Shown: positions 1-9,314 of the stretch, piece after piece
Numbering within the stretch: position 1 is the stretch's first letter
Layout of the letters: the number at the start of each line of letters is the position of its first letter
NCBI RefSeq assembly: GCF_003287875.1
Contig: NZ_QMKK01000027.1
Location: 64,501 to 128,500 of the forward strand
Source of the DNA: Martinezella tropici
GTDB taxonomy: Bacteria > Pseudomonadota > Alphaproteobacteria > Rhizobiales > Rhizobiaceae
DNA: 64,000 nt
Direction of reading: 5' to 3'
The notes under the pieces: model-generated
What the model was told of the DNA's origin: nothing
The model's database searches: none
The model's input: only the letters and a program-made list of their open reading frames with translations
Position numbers and translations under genes: made by a program

Positions 1-334
1 CGAAATCGTTGATGACGAGCACGTCCTCGATGCCGAGATTGGCGATCATCGTCTTCGGACGGATCACCCAGTCGCAATTTGTGAGCGGAATTTCATCGCC
101 TTGGACAGGGCCGGCCATGGCGAGGATTGCGGCGCGGGGCCGTGTCTTCGTCTTTTCGAGGATCAGCTTGATCGCATCGTCGATCGTCTCGAAATTCGCC
201 GTCTGCACGACCGGAAAATGCTCCGGCTCGGAGCCTGCATCGACAAGGATCGAGAAACGCGCATTGGTCCCACCAATATCGCCGATCAGAATGGGAAACG
301 GCGGGGGGGCATCGCTGTGATTGAGCTCGGGCAT
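1..334 (-). CDS. glk: Glucokinase, N-terminal part (cut by window edge)
   Basis: Glucokinase phosphorylates glucose to glucose-6-phosphate with ATP in the cytoplasm. About 111 codons are visible. The glycine-rich phosphate-binding motif [10 protein letters not shown] lies near residues 18-27, followed by [10 protein letters not shown] and a segment ending VLVVNDF, all typical of the bacterial ROK-independent glucokinase family. The start MPELNHS is chosen because it lies just ahead of the conserved LIGDIGGTN block. It sits 33 bases downstream of mgsA on the same strand, so the two glycolysis-linked genes are probably co-transcribed. The rest of the gene lies outside the window. Confidence 0.9.
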   Translation of the reverse strand, partial: MPELNHSDAPPPFPILIGDIGGTNARFSILVDAGSEPEHFPVVQTANFETIDDAIKLILEKTKTRPRAAILAMAGPVQGDEIPLTNCDWVIRPKTMIANLGIEDVLVINDF

Positions 335-367
335 GGACAGGTCCGTGTCTGCCGCCGGCAAGGCGGA

Positions 368-748
368 TTAATGGTTCAGTGTTTTGATCAGCCGCTCGGC
401 GGTGGATTCGTTGAGTGCCATCGGAATGTCGTAGAGAACGGCAAGCCGCGTCAATGCCTTCACATCGACGTCGTGCGGCAGGGGCGTGAGGGGATCGATG
501 AAGAAGATGAGCATGTCGATCTCGCCGGTGGCGATGAGAGCGCCGATCTGCTGATCGCCGCCAAGCGGCCCGCTTTTCAGGCGGGTGACCTTGAGGTCGG
601 GGCAGGCATCAAGCACTCGGCCGCCCGTCGTGCCGGTCGCAACGATTTTCCAATCGGCAAGAGCTGCCTGGTTGCGCCGTGCGAACTCCGCCATCGCATC
701 TTTTTTCTGATCATGCGCGATCAGGGCGATGCATTTGCTGCCGGCCAT
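368..748 (-). CDS. mgsA: Methylglyoxal synthase
   Basis: Converts dihydroxyacetone phosphate to methylglyoxal and phosphate, a bypass that relieves sugar-phosphate stress. The 126-residue protein has full family length. It carries the catalytic block [12 protein letters not shown] with the base aspartate at about residue 65, the N-terminal LIAHDQKK phosphate-binding segment (residues 9-16) and the [14 protein letters not shown] segment with the conserved histidine near residue 92. It lies immediately upstream of glk in the same direction, so carbon entry and overflow control may be linked. Confidence 0.95.
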   Translation of the reverse strand: MAGSKCIALIAHDQKKDAMAEFARRNQAALADWKIVATGTTGGRVLDACPDLKVTRLKSGPLGGDQQIGALIATGEIDMLIFFIDPLTPLPHDVDVKALTRLAVLYDIPMALNESTAERLIKTLNH

Positions 749-847
749 GAAATCCTTGCTCCACCCAGTGCTTTCAATCGATTTATCCGCCTTCTATACC
801 AAGGAGGCCTGTTTTAAAAGGCTGAACCGGCAAGGAGGTTTCCGGCC

Positions 848-1906
848 TCATTGCTGCGGGATTTGGCCGGGCGGCGTGTCGCCGGAAACAGATCCGGAGG
901 CAGGCCCAGAGACAGGTAACGCGTTCGTTTCCGCCGCTGCATCGGCAGCTTTGGCGCCAAAGGTTGCGGCGCGAGCCGATGCGACCGATGGTGCCGCCAC
1001 TATGGCCTGGCAGGCTTTGGGCAGATCGGAAACCATGACCTCGCGCGGCTTGACCGGAGGTTTCGTGCTCGGCTTCGGCTTCGCCCACGGCTCGGGACCG
1101 AACCACCAGGCGAGCGGCTTGTCGCAGCCGTCGCCCGCGGCGACCGGCGCCTGCCCTGTGCAGCCGACGGAGCCGGCTGGGCAACGGAGGCGGATATGGA
1201 AATGCGAGTCATGCCCGTATTCCGGCCGCAGCTTGCTGAGATTAGTGCGATCGCCCGTCCAGGTCTCGCACATCTTCTTCTTGATCGCCGGGTTGACGAA
1301 GATGCGCTCGACTTCGGGATAGCTCGCCGCCCGCATGAGCAGGCGGGCATGCGCCTGCGTCCAGACCTTGTCGTTGATCGTCAGGAACTTGTCCTTGGCG
1401 AGCATCGTGGTGAAGGGCAGGGTTTCGCGCTCTTCCGCCGTCATCTTGTGCCGTGGCATCGGCGTCAGCCAGACGTCGGCATCGAGGCCGATCTGATGCG
1501 AGGCATGGCCGTTTGCCATCGGGCCGCCGCGCGGCTGCGAGATATCGCCGACGAGCAGGCCCGGCCAGCCGTCATTCCTGGCCGCATCGCGCGACAGCCG
1601 CTCGAGCAGACCGATCATTTCAGGCCGGCCCCAGCGGCGATTGCGCGACAGGCGCATCGCCTGCCAGGTCGGACCGTCCGCGGGCAGCGCGACCGCGCCG
1701 GCAAGGCAGCCCTTGGCATAGAAACCGATCGATTGCGGCGGTCCCTGCGTCGGCAGTGTCACAGCTCCGAAGACGGCCTTGGCGCTGCCGGGCGAGGGGG
1801 GTGCCTGCTGCGCCAGCGCATCGCCGGCGATAAGACCCATTCCAATCATTGTCGCGAAAGAGACTTTGCCGATTGTTGGAAGGGAGCGAGCCAGAAGTGA
1901 AATCAT
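848..1906 (-). CDS. mepA: Penicillin-insensitive murein endopeptidase (M74)
   Basis: A periplasmic zinc peptidase that cuts D-Ala-meso-DAP cross-links in peptidoglycan. About 352 residues. The start is set at the ATG preceded by AAGGAT with good spacing; a longer open frame upstream lacks such a site. The N-terminal segment MISLLARSLPTIGKVSF..GLIAGDALAQQ reads as a signal peptide. The zinc and catalytic motifs are visible: NGHASHQIGLDADVW (His and Asp ligands near residues 137 and 142) and HDSHFHIRLRCP (near 235-237). The C-terminal 100 residues are Pro/Lys/Ala-rich and probably disordered. No operon partner is evident. Confidence 0.92.
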   Translation of the reverse strand: MISLLARSLPTIGKVSFATMIGMGLIAGDALAQQAPPSPGSAKAVFGAVTLPTQGPPQSIGFYAKGCLAGAVALPADGPTWQAMRLSRNRRWGRPEMIGLLERLSRDAARNDGWPGLLVGDISQPRGGPMANGHASHQIGLDADVWLTPMPRHKMTAEERETLPFTTMLAKDKFLTINDKVWTQAHARLLMRAASYPEVERIFVNPAIKKKMCETWTGDRTNLSKLRPEYGHDSHFHIRLRCPAGSVGCTGQAPVAAGDGCDKPLAWWFGPEPWAKPKPSTKPPVKPREVMVSDLPKACQAIVAAPSVASARAATFGAKAADAAAETNALPVSGPASGSVSGDTPPGQIPQQ

Positions 1907-2063
1907 GCATATCCTTGAGCGGCGGTCGGCGTTATCCAAAGTGATTTGGGCCGAAGTGATTTGCCCCGAGATTATCCTGAAAAGCAATGGAAGTTAATCC
2001 GCGGCATGGCCGGCGGCCGACAAGCGACCGCCTTCTCATGACTGCACTAAGGCTTCGGACCGA

Positions 2064-2633
2064 TCAGTTCGCCAGGATTTCCGCCGTCTTGCGGATGCGC
2101 GACAGCCGCGGCAGCACTTTCGTGCAGGCGAAATCCTGCATCTCCTGCGAAAGGGTCGTTACGGCATCTTCCGCGACGATCACGGCATAATTTGCGGCAT
2201 AGCCGTCGCGTACGGTCGCTTCCACGCCGAAATTGGTGGCGACTCCCGTCACGATCAAAGTGTTGATGCCGCGGCGGCGAAGCTGCAGATCGAGTTCCGT
2301 GCCGTAGAAGGCGCTCCATTGACGCTTGACGATGGCCACATCCGGCGTCAGCGCCGCCATCTCGGCAGGCGCTTCCAACGCGGCCGGCGGCAAACCTCCT
2401 GGGGGAAGCGTGAAGCTTTCGTCAGTCGGCTGATTGACAGCGTCGGCATAGTCTGCGGAAAATCCGACCGTTACAAAAACGGTCGTTCCGCCATCGGCTT
2501 TCAGCCTGTTTGCGATGGCAACCGTATTGGCGACGATCTGCTGGGCAGGATGGGGCGCGAGCGGTCTGCTAAGAACGAGGCCCTGCAAGTCGATGGAAAT
2601 AAGAGCGGTGGTCTTGGGATCGTAAAGCGGCAT
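2064..2633 (-). CDS. Isochorismatase-like hydrolase lacking the usual cysteine
   Basis: A 189-residue cysteine-hydrolase (isochorismatase-like) fold protein, cytoplasmic, substrate unknown. The family Asp (SIDLQ, residue 15) and Lys (IVKRQW, residue 103) are present. At the nucleophile position the motif reads TGVATNFGVEAT, so Gly 136 replaces the usual Cys. As I recall, some relatives such as E. coli YecD also lack this cysteine, so it may be a non-hydrolytic or differently acting subgroup. It is divergent from a TetR regulator, with two operator-like palindromes in the shared gap, so it is the probable target of that regulator. Confidence 0.82.
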   Translation of the reverse strand: MPLYDPKTTALISIDLQGLVLSRPLAPHPAQQIVANTVAIANRLKADGGTTVFVTVGFSADYADAVNQPTDESFTLPPGGLPPAALEAPAEMAALTPDVAIVKRQWSAFYGTELDLQLRRRGINTLIVTGVATNFGVEATVRDGYAANYAVIVAEDAVTTLSQEMQDFACTKVLPRLSRIRKTAEILAN

Positions 2634-2653
2634 CTGGAGCTCCGAAAGAAATA

Positions 2654-2667
2654 TGAGGCTATCCTCA
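2654..2667. promoter_or_regulatory. Operator-like palindrome 1 (TGAGGCTATCCTCA)
   Basis: Inverted repeat TGAGG-N4-CCTCA in the gap between the hydrolase and the TetR gene. A second copy with the same arms lies 26 bp further on. Two copies of one symmetric 14-bp word between a TetR gene and a divergent enzyme gene suggest the TetR binding sites. Binding itself is inference. Confidence 0.7.
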
Positions 2668-2669
2668 CA

Positions 2670-3305
2670 ATGAAAAATATGAGGGAAGCCTCACAAAAAT
2701 CAAGTGAAGCATTGAAGACACGAACGCCGAAGCGGCAGCGCGGCCATGAGCGCGTCGTCATATTGCTGGAGGCGGCCGCAAAGGTTTTCGCGCGTAAGGG
2801 CTACGACGCAGCAACGATGACGGAGATTGCGGCCGAGGCGCATTCTTCCATAGGCTCGCTCTATCAGTTCTTTCCGACCAAGCCCTTGCTGGCCGAAGCG
2901 CTGCATATCGAACGCCTGGAGCGATTGAAAGCCGGGCTTCGGGACATGGCGGAACGGAGCACCGGCCTTTCCGCAGCCGATAGCGGCGAGGCGATCTTCG
3001 ATGCGCTCAGCGCCTTCATGGATGAATATCCGGAGTTTTCGGTGCTGGCCGGTCGCCGCGATATTCCGAAGGAGCGCAAGGCGCGCTCACGGGCGGAGCT
3101 GAAGGAACTGATCGCCGGCGTTCTGCGGCGGGCGCAGCCGCCGATATCGGACGATATCGCGCTGATGTCGGGCATCGTACTCGAACTGCTGCGCATCGTC
3201 GTTGCCGTCGCCGCCGAGCCTGATGCCGCCGAGGACCGCCGCGTCGCCGGCGAATTGCGGCTGATGCTGCGCAAACGTCTTGAAGAAGCTGCGGCAAAGG
3301 GCTGA
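2670..3305 (+). CDS. TetR/AcrR family transcriptional regulator
   Basis: A DNA-binding repressor of about 211 residues. The N-terminal helix-turn-helix reads ILLEAAAKVFARKGYDAATMTEIAAEAHSSIGSLYQFFPTKPLLAEAL, classic TetR. The remaining 140 residues form the ligand-binding and dimer part. The start is uncertain: ATG at 2670, ATG at 2679 and a TTG at 2712 share the frame. The first is used because GAGG lies 11 bases upstream. The second operator-like palindrome overlaps the start of the reading frame, which fits autoregulation. The likely partner is the divergent isochorismatase-like gene. Confidence 0.88.
   Translation: MKNMREASQKSSEALKTRTPKRQRGHERVVILLEAAAKVFARKGYDAATMTEIAAEAHSSIGSLYQFFPTKPLLAEALHIERLERLKAGLRDMAERSTGLSAADSGEAIFDALSAFMDEYPEFSVLAGRRDIPKERKARSRAELKELIAGVLRRAQPPISDDIALMSGIVLELLRIVVAVAAEPDAAEDRRVAGELRLMLRKRLEEAAAKG
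2680..2693. promoter_or_regulatory. Operator-like palindrome 2 (TGAGGGAAGCCTCA)
   Basis: Second copy of TGAGG-N4-CCTCA, exactly 26 bp centre to centre from the first, so the two lie on roughly the same DNA face two to three turns apart. It overlaps the proposed first codons of the tetR gene. Confidence 0.7.
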
Positions 3306-3413
3306 TTCTTGGAGATGGTCTTCGGCGTCTTTGCAAAGAGATGAGTTGTTGCGTCCTGCTTTTTGCCCTCATTTGCCTTATGCTGATTCTCGGAAAACAT
3401 CAGGAGATCATGA

Positions 3414-5252
3414 ATGGCATTGTCGCGGTTGAAAGCAGGCTTGGTCGTTTCTCTTCTTTGCCTGCTGGCAATGCCTCTATCCTCGCAAGCCGAAGAGCCG
3501 CAATTCCGCATCGGTACGGCCATTCTCGGCGACCTGAAATATCAGCCCGGCTTCAAGCATTTCGACTATGTCAATCCGGATGCGCCGAAGGGCGGTGAGG
3601 TGAAGCTGTCTGCCAGCGGCACGTTCGATACCCTCAATCCGGTGCTATCGAAGGGCAATATCGTCGATGGTACCGAACTGATCTACGATACGCTGCTGAA
3701 GAAGGCCGATGATGAGGCCAATTCCTCCTACGGCCTGCTTGCCGAGGGCGTTTCCTATCCCGATGACGTCTCGAGCGCCACCTTCCGGCTGCGTGCCGAG
3801 GCAAAGTGGGCCGATGGAACACCGGTGACGCCCGAGGATGTCATCTTCAGCTTCGAGAAAACCAAAGAACTCAATCTATTGGTGACAGGATATTACACCC
3901 ATGTCGTGAGCGCCGAAAAGACAGGCGAGCGCGACGTTACCTTCCACTTCGATGAGAAAGGTAACCGCGAGCTGCCCTCGATCCTGGGTCAGCTTACGAT
4001 CCTGCCAAAACATTGGTGGGAAGCAAATGGCCCTGATGGCAAGCCCCGCGATATCTCGCGCACCACACTTGAGCCGGTCATGGGATCAGGTCCCTACAAG
4101 ATCGCATCAATGCAACCGGGGTCCTCGATCCGCTATGAACTGCGTGATGATTACTGGGGCAAAAACCTGCCGGTCAATATCGGCGAGAACAATTTCGGCG
4201 CGATAAACTATGTCTATTTTTCCGATTATGACGTCGCCTTCGAGGCGTTTCGCAGCGGCGTCATCGATTACTGGCAGGACAATTCGACAAGCCATTGGGT
4301 GACCGGATACGATTTTCCGGCCGCCAAGGATGGGCGCATCAAGCGTGAGGAATTGCCCAACACACTGCGCTCGGTCGGCGTCATGCAGGCGCTCGTTCCC
4401 AATATGCGCCGCGAACAGTTCAAGGACGAACGTGTGCGCGAGGCGCTGAACTACGCTTACGATTTCGAGGAACTGAATCGGACCCTTTCCTTTGGCAAGT
4501 TGACGCGCGTCGACAGCTTCTTTTTCGGTACGAAATTCGCTTCCTCTGGCCTGCCGCAAGGGGAGGAGCTCAATGTCCTGAATAGTGTCAAGGACAAGGT
4601 ACCTGCCGAGGTCTTTACCACGCCTTATGCCAATCCGGTCGCCGGCGATCCGCAGAAGGCGCGCGATAATTTCCGTAAGGCGATTGCCCTGTTCAAGGAG
4701 GCCGGCTGGGTCCTCAAGGGCAATAAGATGGTGAACGCGCAGACCGGTCAGCCGTTTTCGCTGGAGCTCCTCTTGAACAATCCTTCACTGGAAAGGTCGG
4801 TGCTGCCGTATATTCAGAATCTGAAGCGCATCGGCATCGATGCCAGCATCAGGACTGTCGATCCCTCGCAGTACGTCAACCGCGTTCGCAGCTTCGATTA
4901 CGATATGATCTGGGTCGTCTGGGCGGAGACGTTGAATCCCGGCAACGAGCAGCTTGATTTCTGGGGTTCGGCCGCCGCCGGCCGCCAGGGATCCCGCAAC
5001 TATGCGGGTATTTCCGATCCGGGCGTCGACGCGCTTATTCAGAAGGTGATCTTCGCAAAGGACGTGGCGGAAAAGGAAGCGACGGTCAAAGCGCTCGATC
5101 GTGTACTGCTTGCCCATCATTATGTCCTGCCGACCTTCTACGGGACGACGACACGAATCGCTTACTGGGACAAGTTCGAGCATCTGCCCGAATTGCCCTA
5201 TTATTCGATCGGCTTCCCCGAAGTCTGGTGGTCGAAAGGCGTCGGAAAGTGA
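3414..5252 (+). CDS. yejA: Peptide ABC importer, periplasmic binding protein
   Basis: Family 5 extracellular solute-binding protein of 612 residues, the YejA component of the YejABEF importer, which in E. coli takes up microcin C and other peptides. The N-terminus MALSRLKAGLVVSLLCLLAMPLSSQAEE is a clear signal peptide. The body has the family's ALVFTKADDE-like entry region (LIYDTLLKKADDE), the AKWADGTPVTPEDVIFSFE signature and the C-terminal FWGSAAAGRQGSRNYAGISDPGVDAL block. CAGGAG lies upstream of the ATG. A perfect 12-bp palindrome TCTTTGCAAAGA sits at 3328-3339 in the leader. First gene of yejABEF, although 171 bases separate it from yejB. Confidence 0.93.
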   Translation: MALSRLKAGLVVSLLCLLAMPLSSQAEEPQFRIGTAILGDLKYQPGFKHFDYVNPDAPKGGEVKLSASGTFDTLNPVLSKGNIVDGTELIYDTLLKKADDEANSSYGLLAEGVSYPDDVSSATFRLRAEAKWADGTPVTPEDVIFSFEKTKELNLLVTGYYTHVVSAEKTGERDVTFHFDEKGNRELPSILGQLTILPKHWWEANGPDGKPRDISRTTLEPVMGSGPYKIASMQPGSSIRYELRDDYWGKNLPVNIGENNFGAINYVYFSDYDVAFEAFRSGVIDYWQDNSTSHWVTGYDFPAAKDGRIKREELPNTLRSVGVMQALVPNMRREQFKDERVREALNYAYDFEELNRTLSFGKLTRVDSFFFGTKFASSGLPQGEELNVLNSVKDKVPAEVFTTPYANPVAGDPQKARDNFRKAIALFKEAGWVLKGNKMVNAQTGQPFSLELLLNNPSLERSVLPYIQNLKRIGIDASIRTVDPSQYVNRVRSFDYDMIWVVWAETLNPGNEQLDFWGSAAAGRQGSRNYAGISDPGVDALIQKVIFAKDVAEKEATVKALDRVLLAHHYVLPTFYGTTTRIAYWDKFEHLPELPYYSIGFPEVWWSKGVGK

Positions 5253-5423
5253 GCTTCTCTTGCCATAAGGGGCCCGCTGGCTCCAAATGCTCAGGGCTGA
5301 TTCGGATAGTTTCAAGCTGATATGACTGCGCCGGTCTCGATCCGGCGGAAGGGAATGTGATTTGATCGACAGTTGGATTGAGGCAAGGCGGAGCATACCC
5401 CTCTTTGAGGGAGCGGCGGGCTG
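5253..5423. other. yejA-yejB gap
   Basis: This 171-base gap is unusually long inside an otherwise overlapping operon. I see no clear terminator (no GC stem followed by a T-run) and no convincing reading frame. It may hold an internal promoter or processing site that lets the binding protein be made in excess. Confidence 0.4.
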
Positions 5424-6515
5424 ATGGGCGCCTATATCCTGCGACGCCTCCTGCTGATGATCCCGACCATCGTCGGCATCATGGCCATTTCCTTCACCAT
5501 CGTGCAGTTTGCGCCCGGCGGTCCGGTCGAACAGGTCATCGCGCAGCTGACCGGGCAGGGCGACAATGCCACCGGCCGCCTGTCCGGCGGCACCGATATG
5601 CTGGCTCAGCAATCCCTAGATGACAGCAACTCGAAATATCGCGGCGCGCAGGGTCTTGATCCGGAACTGATCGCCAAGCTCGACAAGCAGTTCGGCTTCG
5701 ACAAGCCGCCGCTCGAGCGCTTCGGCCAGATGATGTGGAATTATATCCGCTTCGACTTCGGCGAGAGCTTCTTCCGCAACACCACGGTCATCGATCTTAT
5801 CGGCCAGAAGCTGCCGGTATCGATCTCGCTCGGCATCTGGATCCTGATCTTCTCCTACGCCATCTCCATCCCGCTCGGCATTCGCAAGGCGGTGCAGGAC
5901 GGCTCGACCTTCGATGTCTGGACGTCGGGCATCATCATCATCGGCTATGCGGTCCCGAGCTTCCTGTTCGGCATCATGCTGATCGTGCTGTTTGCCGGCG
6001 GATCCTTCTTCGACTGGTTCCCCCTGCGCGGCCTCGTTTCGGATAATTTCGCCGACCTCAGCTGGTGGCAGAAGATCCTCGACTATCTCTGGCATCTGGT
6101 GCTGCCGCTGATTTCGCTCTCGCTCGCCGCCTTTGCCACCACGACGCTGCTCACCAAGAATTCCTTCATTGAAGAGATTAAGAAGCAATATGTCATCACC
6201 GCCCGCGCCAAGGGTCTTTCCGAGCGGCGCGTGCTCTATGGCCATGTCTTCCGCAACGCCATGCTCATCGTCATTGCCGGCTTCCCCGGCGCTTTCATCT
6301 CCGCCTTCTTCACCGGCTCGCTTTTGATCGAGAATATCTTCTCGCTCGATGGCTTGGGGCGCCTGAGCTATCTCTCCGTTGTCCAGCGCGACTATCCGGT
6401 GGTGTTTGCCACGCTCTTCATCTTTTCGCTGCTTGGCCTCGTCGTCAGCCTTATCTCCGACCTGATCTACACCTGGATCGATCCGCGCATCGACTTCGAG
6501 CGGAGGGAGGTGTGA
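5424..6515 (+). CDS. yejB: Peptide ABC importer permease YejB
   Basis: Inner-membrane permease of 363 residues, DppB type. It starts with the typical [37 protein letters not shown] membrane entry. It carries the YejB-specific long loop (residues about 45-75) and the EAA-like loop [23 protein letters not shown] that docks on the ATPase. It ends [17 protein letters not shown]. Its stop overlaps the yejE start in a TGATG arrangement, so the two are translationally coupled. Confidence 0.93.
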   Translation: MGAYILRRLLLMIPTIVGIMAISFTIVQFAPGGPVEQVIAQLTGQGDNATGRLSGGTDMLAQQSLDDSNSKYRGAQGLDPELIAKLDKQFGFDKPPLERFGQMMWNYIRFDFGESFFRNTTVIDLIGQKLPVSISLGIWILIFSYAISIPLGIRKAVQDGSTFDVWTSGIIIIGYAVPSFLFGIMLIVLFAGGSFFDWFPLRGLVSDNFADLSWWQKILDYLWHLVLPLISLSLAAFATTTLLTKNSFIEEIKKQYVITARAKGLSERRVLYGHVFRNAMLIVIAGFPGAFISAFFTGSLLIENIFSLDGLGRLSYLSVVQRDYPVVFATLFIFSLLGLVVSLISDLIYTWIDPRIDFERREV

Positions 6516-7669
6516 TGGACGCGACCAATCAGCAGACGTTATCGACTACGGTGAAGCCGCCACGTAAGGGACTGTTCTCGCCGACCAACCTGCGCCGCTG
6601 GGAGAATTTCAAGGCCAACCGCCGCGGCTACTGGTCGCTCTGGATCTTCCTCGTTCTGTTCGTCCTCAGCCTTGGAGCCGAGTTCATCACGAATGACCGG
6701 CCGATCCTCGTCTCCTACAAGGGCGAGATCCTGACGCCGGTCTTTGTCGATTATCCGGAAGAAAAATTCGGCGGCTTCCTGGCGCAGACGGATTACCGCG
6801 CCCAGGATATCCAGGACGAGATCAATGCCAATGGCTGGATGATCTGGCCACCGATCCACTATTCCTATCAGACCGCCAATTCCAACCTGCCGAAGGGATT
6901 GTCGGCGCCGACGCCGCCATTCTGGGCGATGAGCAAGGAGACGCGCTGTTCGGGCTATCCCGGCGGTGTTGCCGACCCGAACTGCAACTGGAGCAATTTC
7001 AACTGGCTCGGCACCGATGACCAGGCGCGTGATGTGCTCGCCCGCCTGATCTACGGCTTCCGCATCTCGGTGCTGTTTGGACTCGCCCTCACCATCTGCT
7101 CGGCCGTCGTCGGCGTCTGCGCCGGCGCGATACAGGGCTATTTCGGCGGCTGGACCGATCTTCTGATGCAGCGTTTCATCGAAATCTGGTCGTCCATGCC
7201 GGTGCTCTATATCCTGCTGATCATCGCTTCGGTGCTGCCGCCGGGCTTCTTCATCCTGCTCGGGATTTTGCTCTTGTTTTCCTGGGTGGGGCTCGTCGGC
7301 GTCGTGCGCGCCGAATTCCTCAGAGCGCGCAATTTCGAATATGTGCGCGCCGCCCGCGCGCTCGGCGTCAACAACCGCACCATCATGTATCGCCACCTGC
7401 TGCCGAACGCGATGGTCGCGACGCTGACCTTCGTTCCCTTCATCCTGTCGGGCTCGATCACCACCCTGACCTCGCTGGATTTCTTAGGTTTCGGCATGCC
7501 GCCGGGCTCGCCGTCGCTCGGTGAGATGATCGCTCAGGGCAAATCCAATCTGCAGGCTCCCTGGCTGGGGCTCTCGGCCTTCTTCACCATGTCGATCATG
7601 CTGTCGCTGCTGATTTTCATCGGCGAGGCCGTGCGCGACGCCTTCGATCCGAGGAAAACGTTCCGATGA
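6515..7669 (+). CDS. yejE: Peptide ABC importer permease YejE
   Basis: Inner-membrane permease of 384 residues, DppC type. The ATG at 6515 is chosen over the GTG at 6512; GGAGGGAGG at 6502-6510 serves either. An N-terminal cytoplasmic stretch precedes the first membrane helix (WSLWIFLVLFVLSLGAEF). The ATPase-docking loop reads VRAARALGVNNRTIMYRHLLPNAM, and the long periplasmic insert (residues about 60-165) is typical of YejE. The stop overlaps the yejF start by four bases (ATGA). Confidence 0.93.
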   Translation: MDATNQQTLSTTVKPPRKGLFSPTNLRRWENFKANRRGYWSLWIFLVLFVLSLGAEFITNDRPILVSYKGEILTPVFVDYPEEKFGGFLAQTDYRAQDIQDEINANGWMIWPPIHYSYQTANSNLPKGLSAPTPPFWAMSKETRCSGYPGGVADPNCNWSNFNWLGTDDQARDVLARLIYGFRISVLFGLALTICSAVVGVCAGAIQGYFGGWTDLLMQRFIEIWSSMPVLYILLIIASVLPPGFFILLGILLLFSWVGLVGVVRAEFLRARNFEYVRAARALGVNNRTIMYRHLLPNAMVATLTFVPFILSGSITTLTSLDFLGFGMPPGSPSLGEMIAQGKSNLQAPWLGLSAFFTMSIMLSLLIFIGEAVRDAFDPRKTFR

Positions 7670-9303
7670 GCGAAAACTACACTCCGTTGCTGTCAGTCCG
7701 CAATCTCTCTGTCGCCTTTCATCAGGGCGGGCAGACATCGACCGCGGTCGATGGCGTTTCCTTCGATATCGCCAAGGGCGAAGTCTTGGCGCTGGTCGGC
7801 GAATCCGGCTCCGGCAAGTCGGTTTCGGCCAATTCGATCCTGAAGCTCTTGCCCTATCCGGCCGCAAGCCACCCTTCCGGCGAAATCCTGTTCAAGGGCA
7901 AGGACCTGCTGAAGGCATCCGACAACGAGCTGCGCGCCGTGCGCGGCAACGACATCACGATGATCTTCCAGGAGCCGATGACCTCGCTCAATCCGCTCCA
8001 CTCGATCGAAAAGCAGATCAGCGAGATCCTGGCCTTACATCAGGGCATGACCGGCGAGGCTGCCCGCAACCGCACGCTGGAGCTTTTGAACCAGGTCGGC
8101 ATCCGCGAACCGGAAAAGCGCCTAAAGGCCTATCCGCATGAACTATCGGGTGGTCAGCGTCAGCGCGTGATGATCGCCATGGCGCTTGCCAATCGTCCCG
8201 AACTGCTGATCGCCGACGAGCCGACGACGGCGCTCGACGTGACCGTGCAGGCGCAGATCCTCGAACTGCTGCGCGACCTCAAGGGCACGCACGGCATGTC
8301 GATGCTGTTCATCACCCACGATCTCGGCATCGTCCGCAAGTTCGCCGACCGTGTCTGCGTGATGACCAAGGGGCGTATCGTCGAGACCGGCACGGTGGAG
8401 GAGGTTTTCACCAATCCGCAGCATGACTATACCCGCCATCTGCTGGCCGCCGAGCCGCGCGGCGAGCCGCCGGCGAGCGATGCGAACAAGCCTGTCGTCA
8501 TGGAAGGCAGCGATGTCCGTGTGTGGTTCCCGATCAAGGCGGGCTTCATGCGCAAGGTCGTCGATCATGTGAAGGCGGTCGACGGCATCGATCTGAAGCT
8601 CAGGGCCGGCCAGACGCTCGGCGTCGTCGGCGAATCTGGCTCGGGCAAGACGACGCTCGGTCTGGCGCTCGCCCGGCTTATTTCCTCCAAAGGACGCATC
8701 GCCTTCGTCGGCAAGGATATAGCCGGCTATTCGTTCCGGGAAATGCGGCCGCTGCGCAACCAGCTGCAGGTGGTTTTTCAGGATCCTTATGGATCGTTGA
8801 GCCCGCGCATGTCGGTCGGCGAGATCATCGCCGAGGGGTTGAAGGTGCATGAGCGATCGCTTTCGGCCGATGAGCGCGACAAGCGCGTCTGCTGGGCGCT
8901 GGAGGAAGTAGGCCTCGACCCTTCCACCCGCTGGCGTTTCCCGCATGAATTTTCCGGCGGCCAGCGCCAGCGCATTGCAATCGCTCGCGCCATGGTGCTC
9001 AAGCCGCGTTTCGTCATGCTGGACGAGCCAACCTCGGCGCTCGATATGAGCGTGCAGGCACAGGTCGTGGATTTGCTGCGCGACCTGCAGAAGAAGCATG
9101 ATCTTGCCTATCTCTTCATCAGCCACGACCTGAAGGTGGTGAAGGCGCTCGCCAACGAACTGATCGTCATGCGCTTCGGCAAGGTCGTCGAGCAGGGCGC
9201 ATCCACCGATATTTTCCGGGCGCCGAAAGAGGACTACACCAGGGCGCTGCTTGCCGCCGCCTTCAATATCGAAGCGGTGCCGACCGCCGCCATCCAGCAA
9301 TAG
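7666..9303 (+). CDS. yejF: Peptide ABC importer, duplicated ATPase YejF
   Basis: A fused ATPase of 545 residues with two complete nucleotide-binding domains. The first has Walker A GESGSGKS (about residue 45), signature LSGGQRQR (about 160) and Walker B LLIADEP. The second has GESGSGKTT (about 322), FSGGQRQR (about 429) and FVMLDEP. Both look catalytically intact. It powers YejB/YejE. The gene overlaps yejE by four bases and closes the operon; ghrA follows 11 bases later and may be read through. Confidence 0.94.
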   Translation: MSENYTPLLSVRNLSVAFHQGGQTSTAVDGVSFDIAKGEVLALVGESGSGKSVSANSILKLLPYPAASHPSGEILFKGKDLLKASDNELRAVRGNDITMIFQEPMTSLNPLHSIEKQISEILALHQGMTGEAARNRTLELLNQVGIREPEKRLKAYPHELSGGQRQRVMIAMALANRPELLIADEPTTALDVTVQAQILELLRDLKGTHGMSMLFITHDLGIVRKFADRVCVMTKGRIVETGTVEEVFTNPQHDYTRHLLAAEPRGEPPASDANKPVVMEGSDVRVWFPIKAGFMRKVVDHVKAVDGIDLKLRAGQTLGVVGESGSGKTTLGLALARLISSKGRIAFVGKDIAGYSFREMRPLRNQLQVVFQDPYGSLSPRMSVGEIIAEGLKVHERSLSADERDKRVCWALEEVGLDPSTRWRFPHEFSGGQRQRIAIARAMVLKPRFVMLDEPTSALDMSVQAQVVDLLRDLQKKHDLAYLFISHDLKVVKALANELIVMRFGKVVEQGASTDIFRAPKEDYTRALLAAAFNIEAVPTAAIQQ

Positions 9304-9314
9304 AGACCATCATC

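Noticed and set aside
101..817. A 238-codon plus-strand frame across glk and mgsA
   Set aside because: It is the antisense shadow of two well-supported minus-strand genes and has no protein character.
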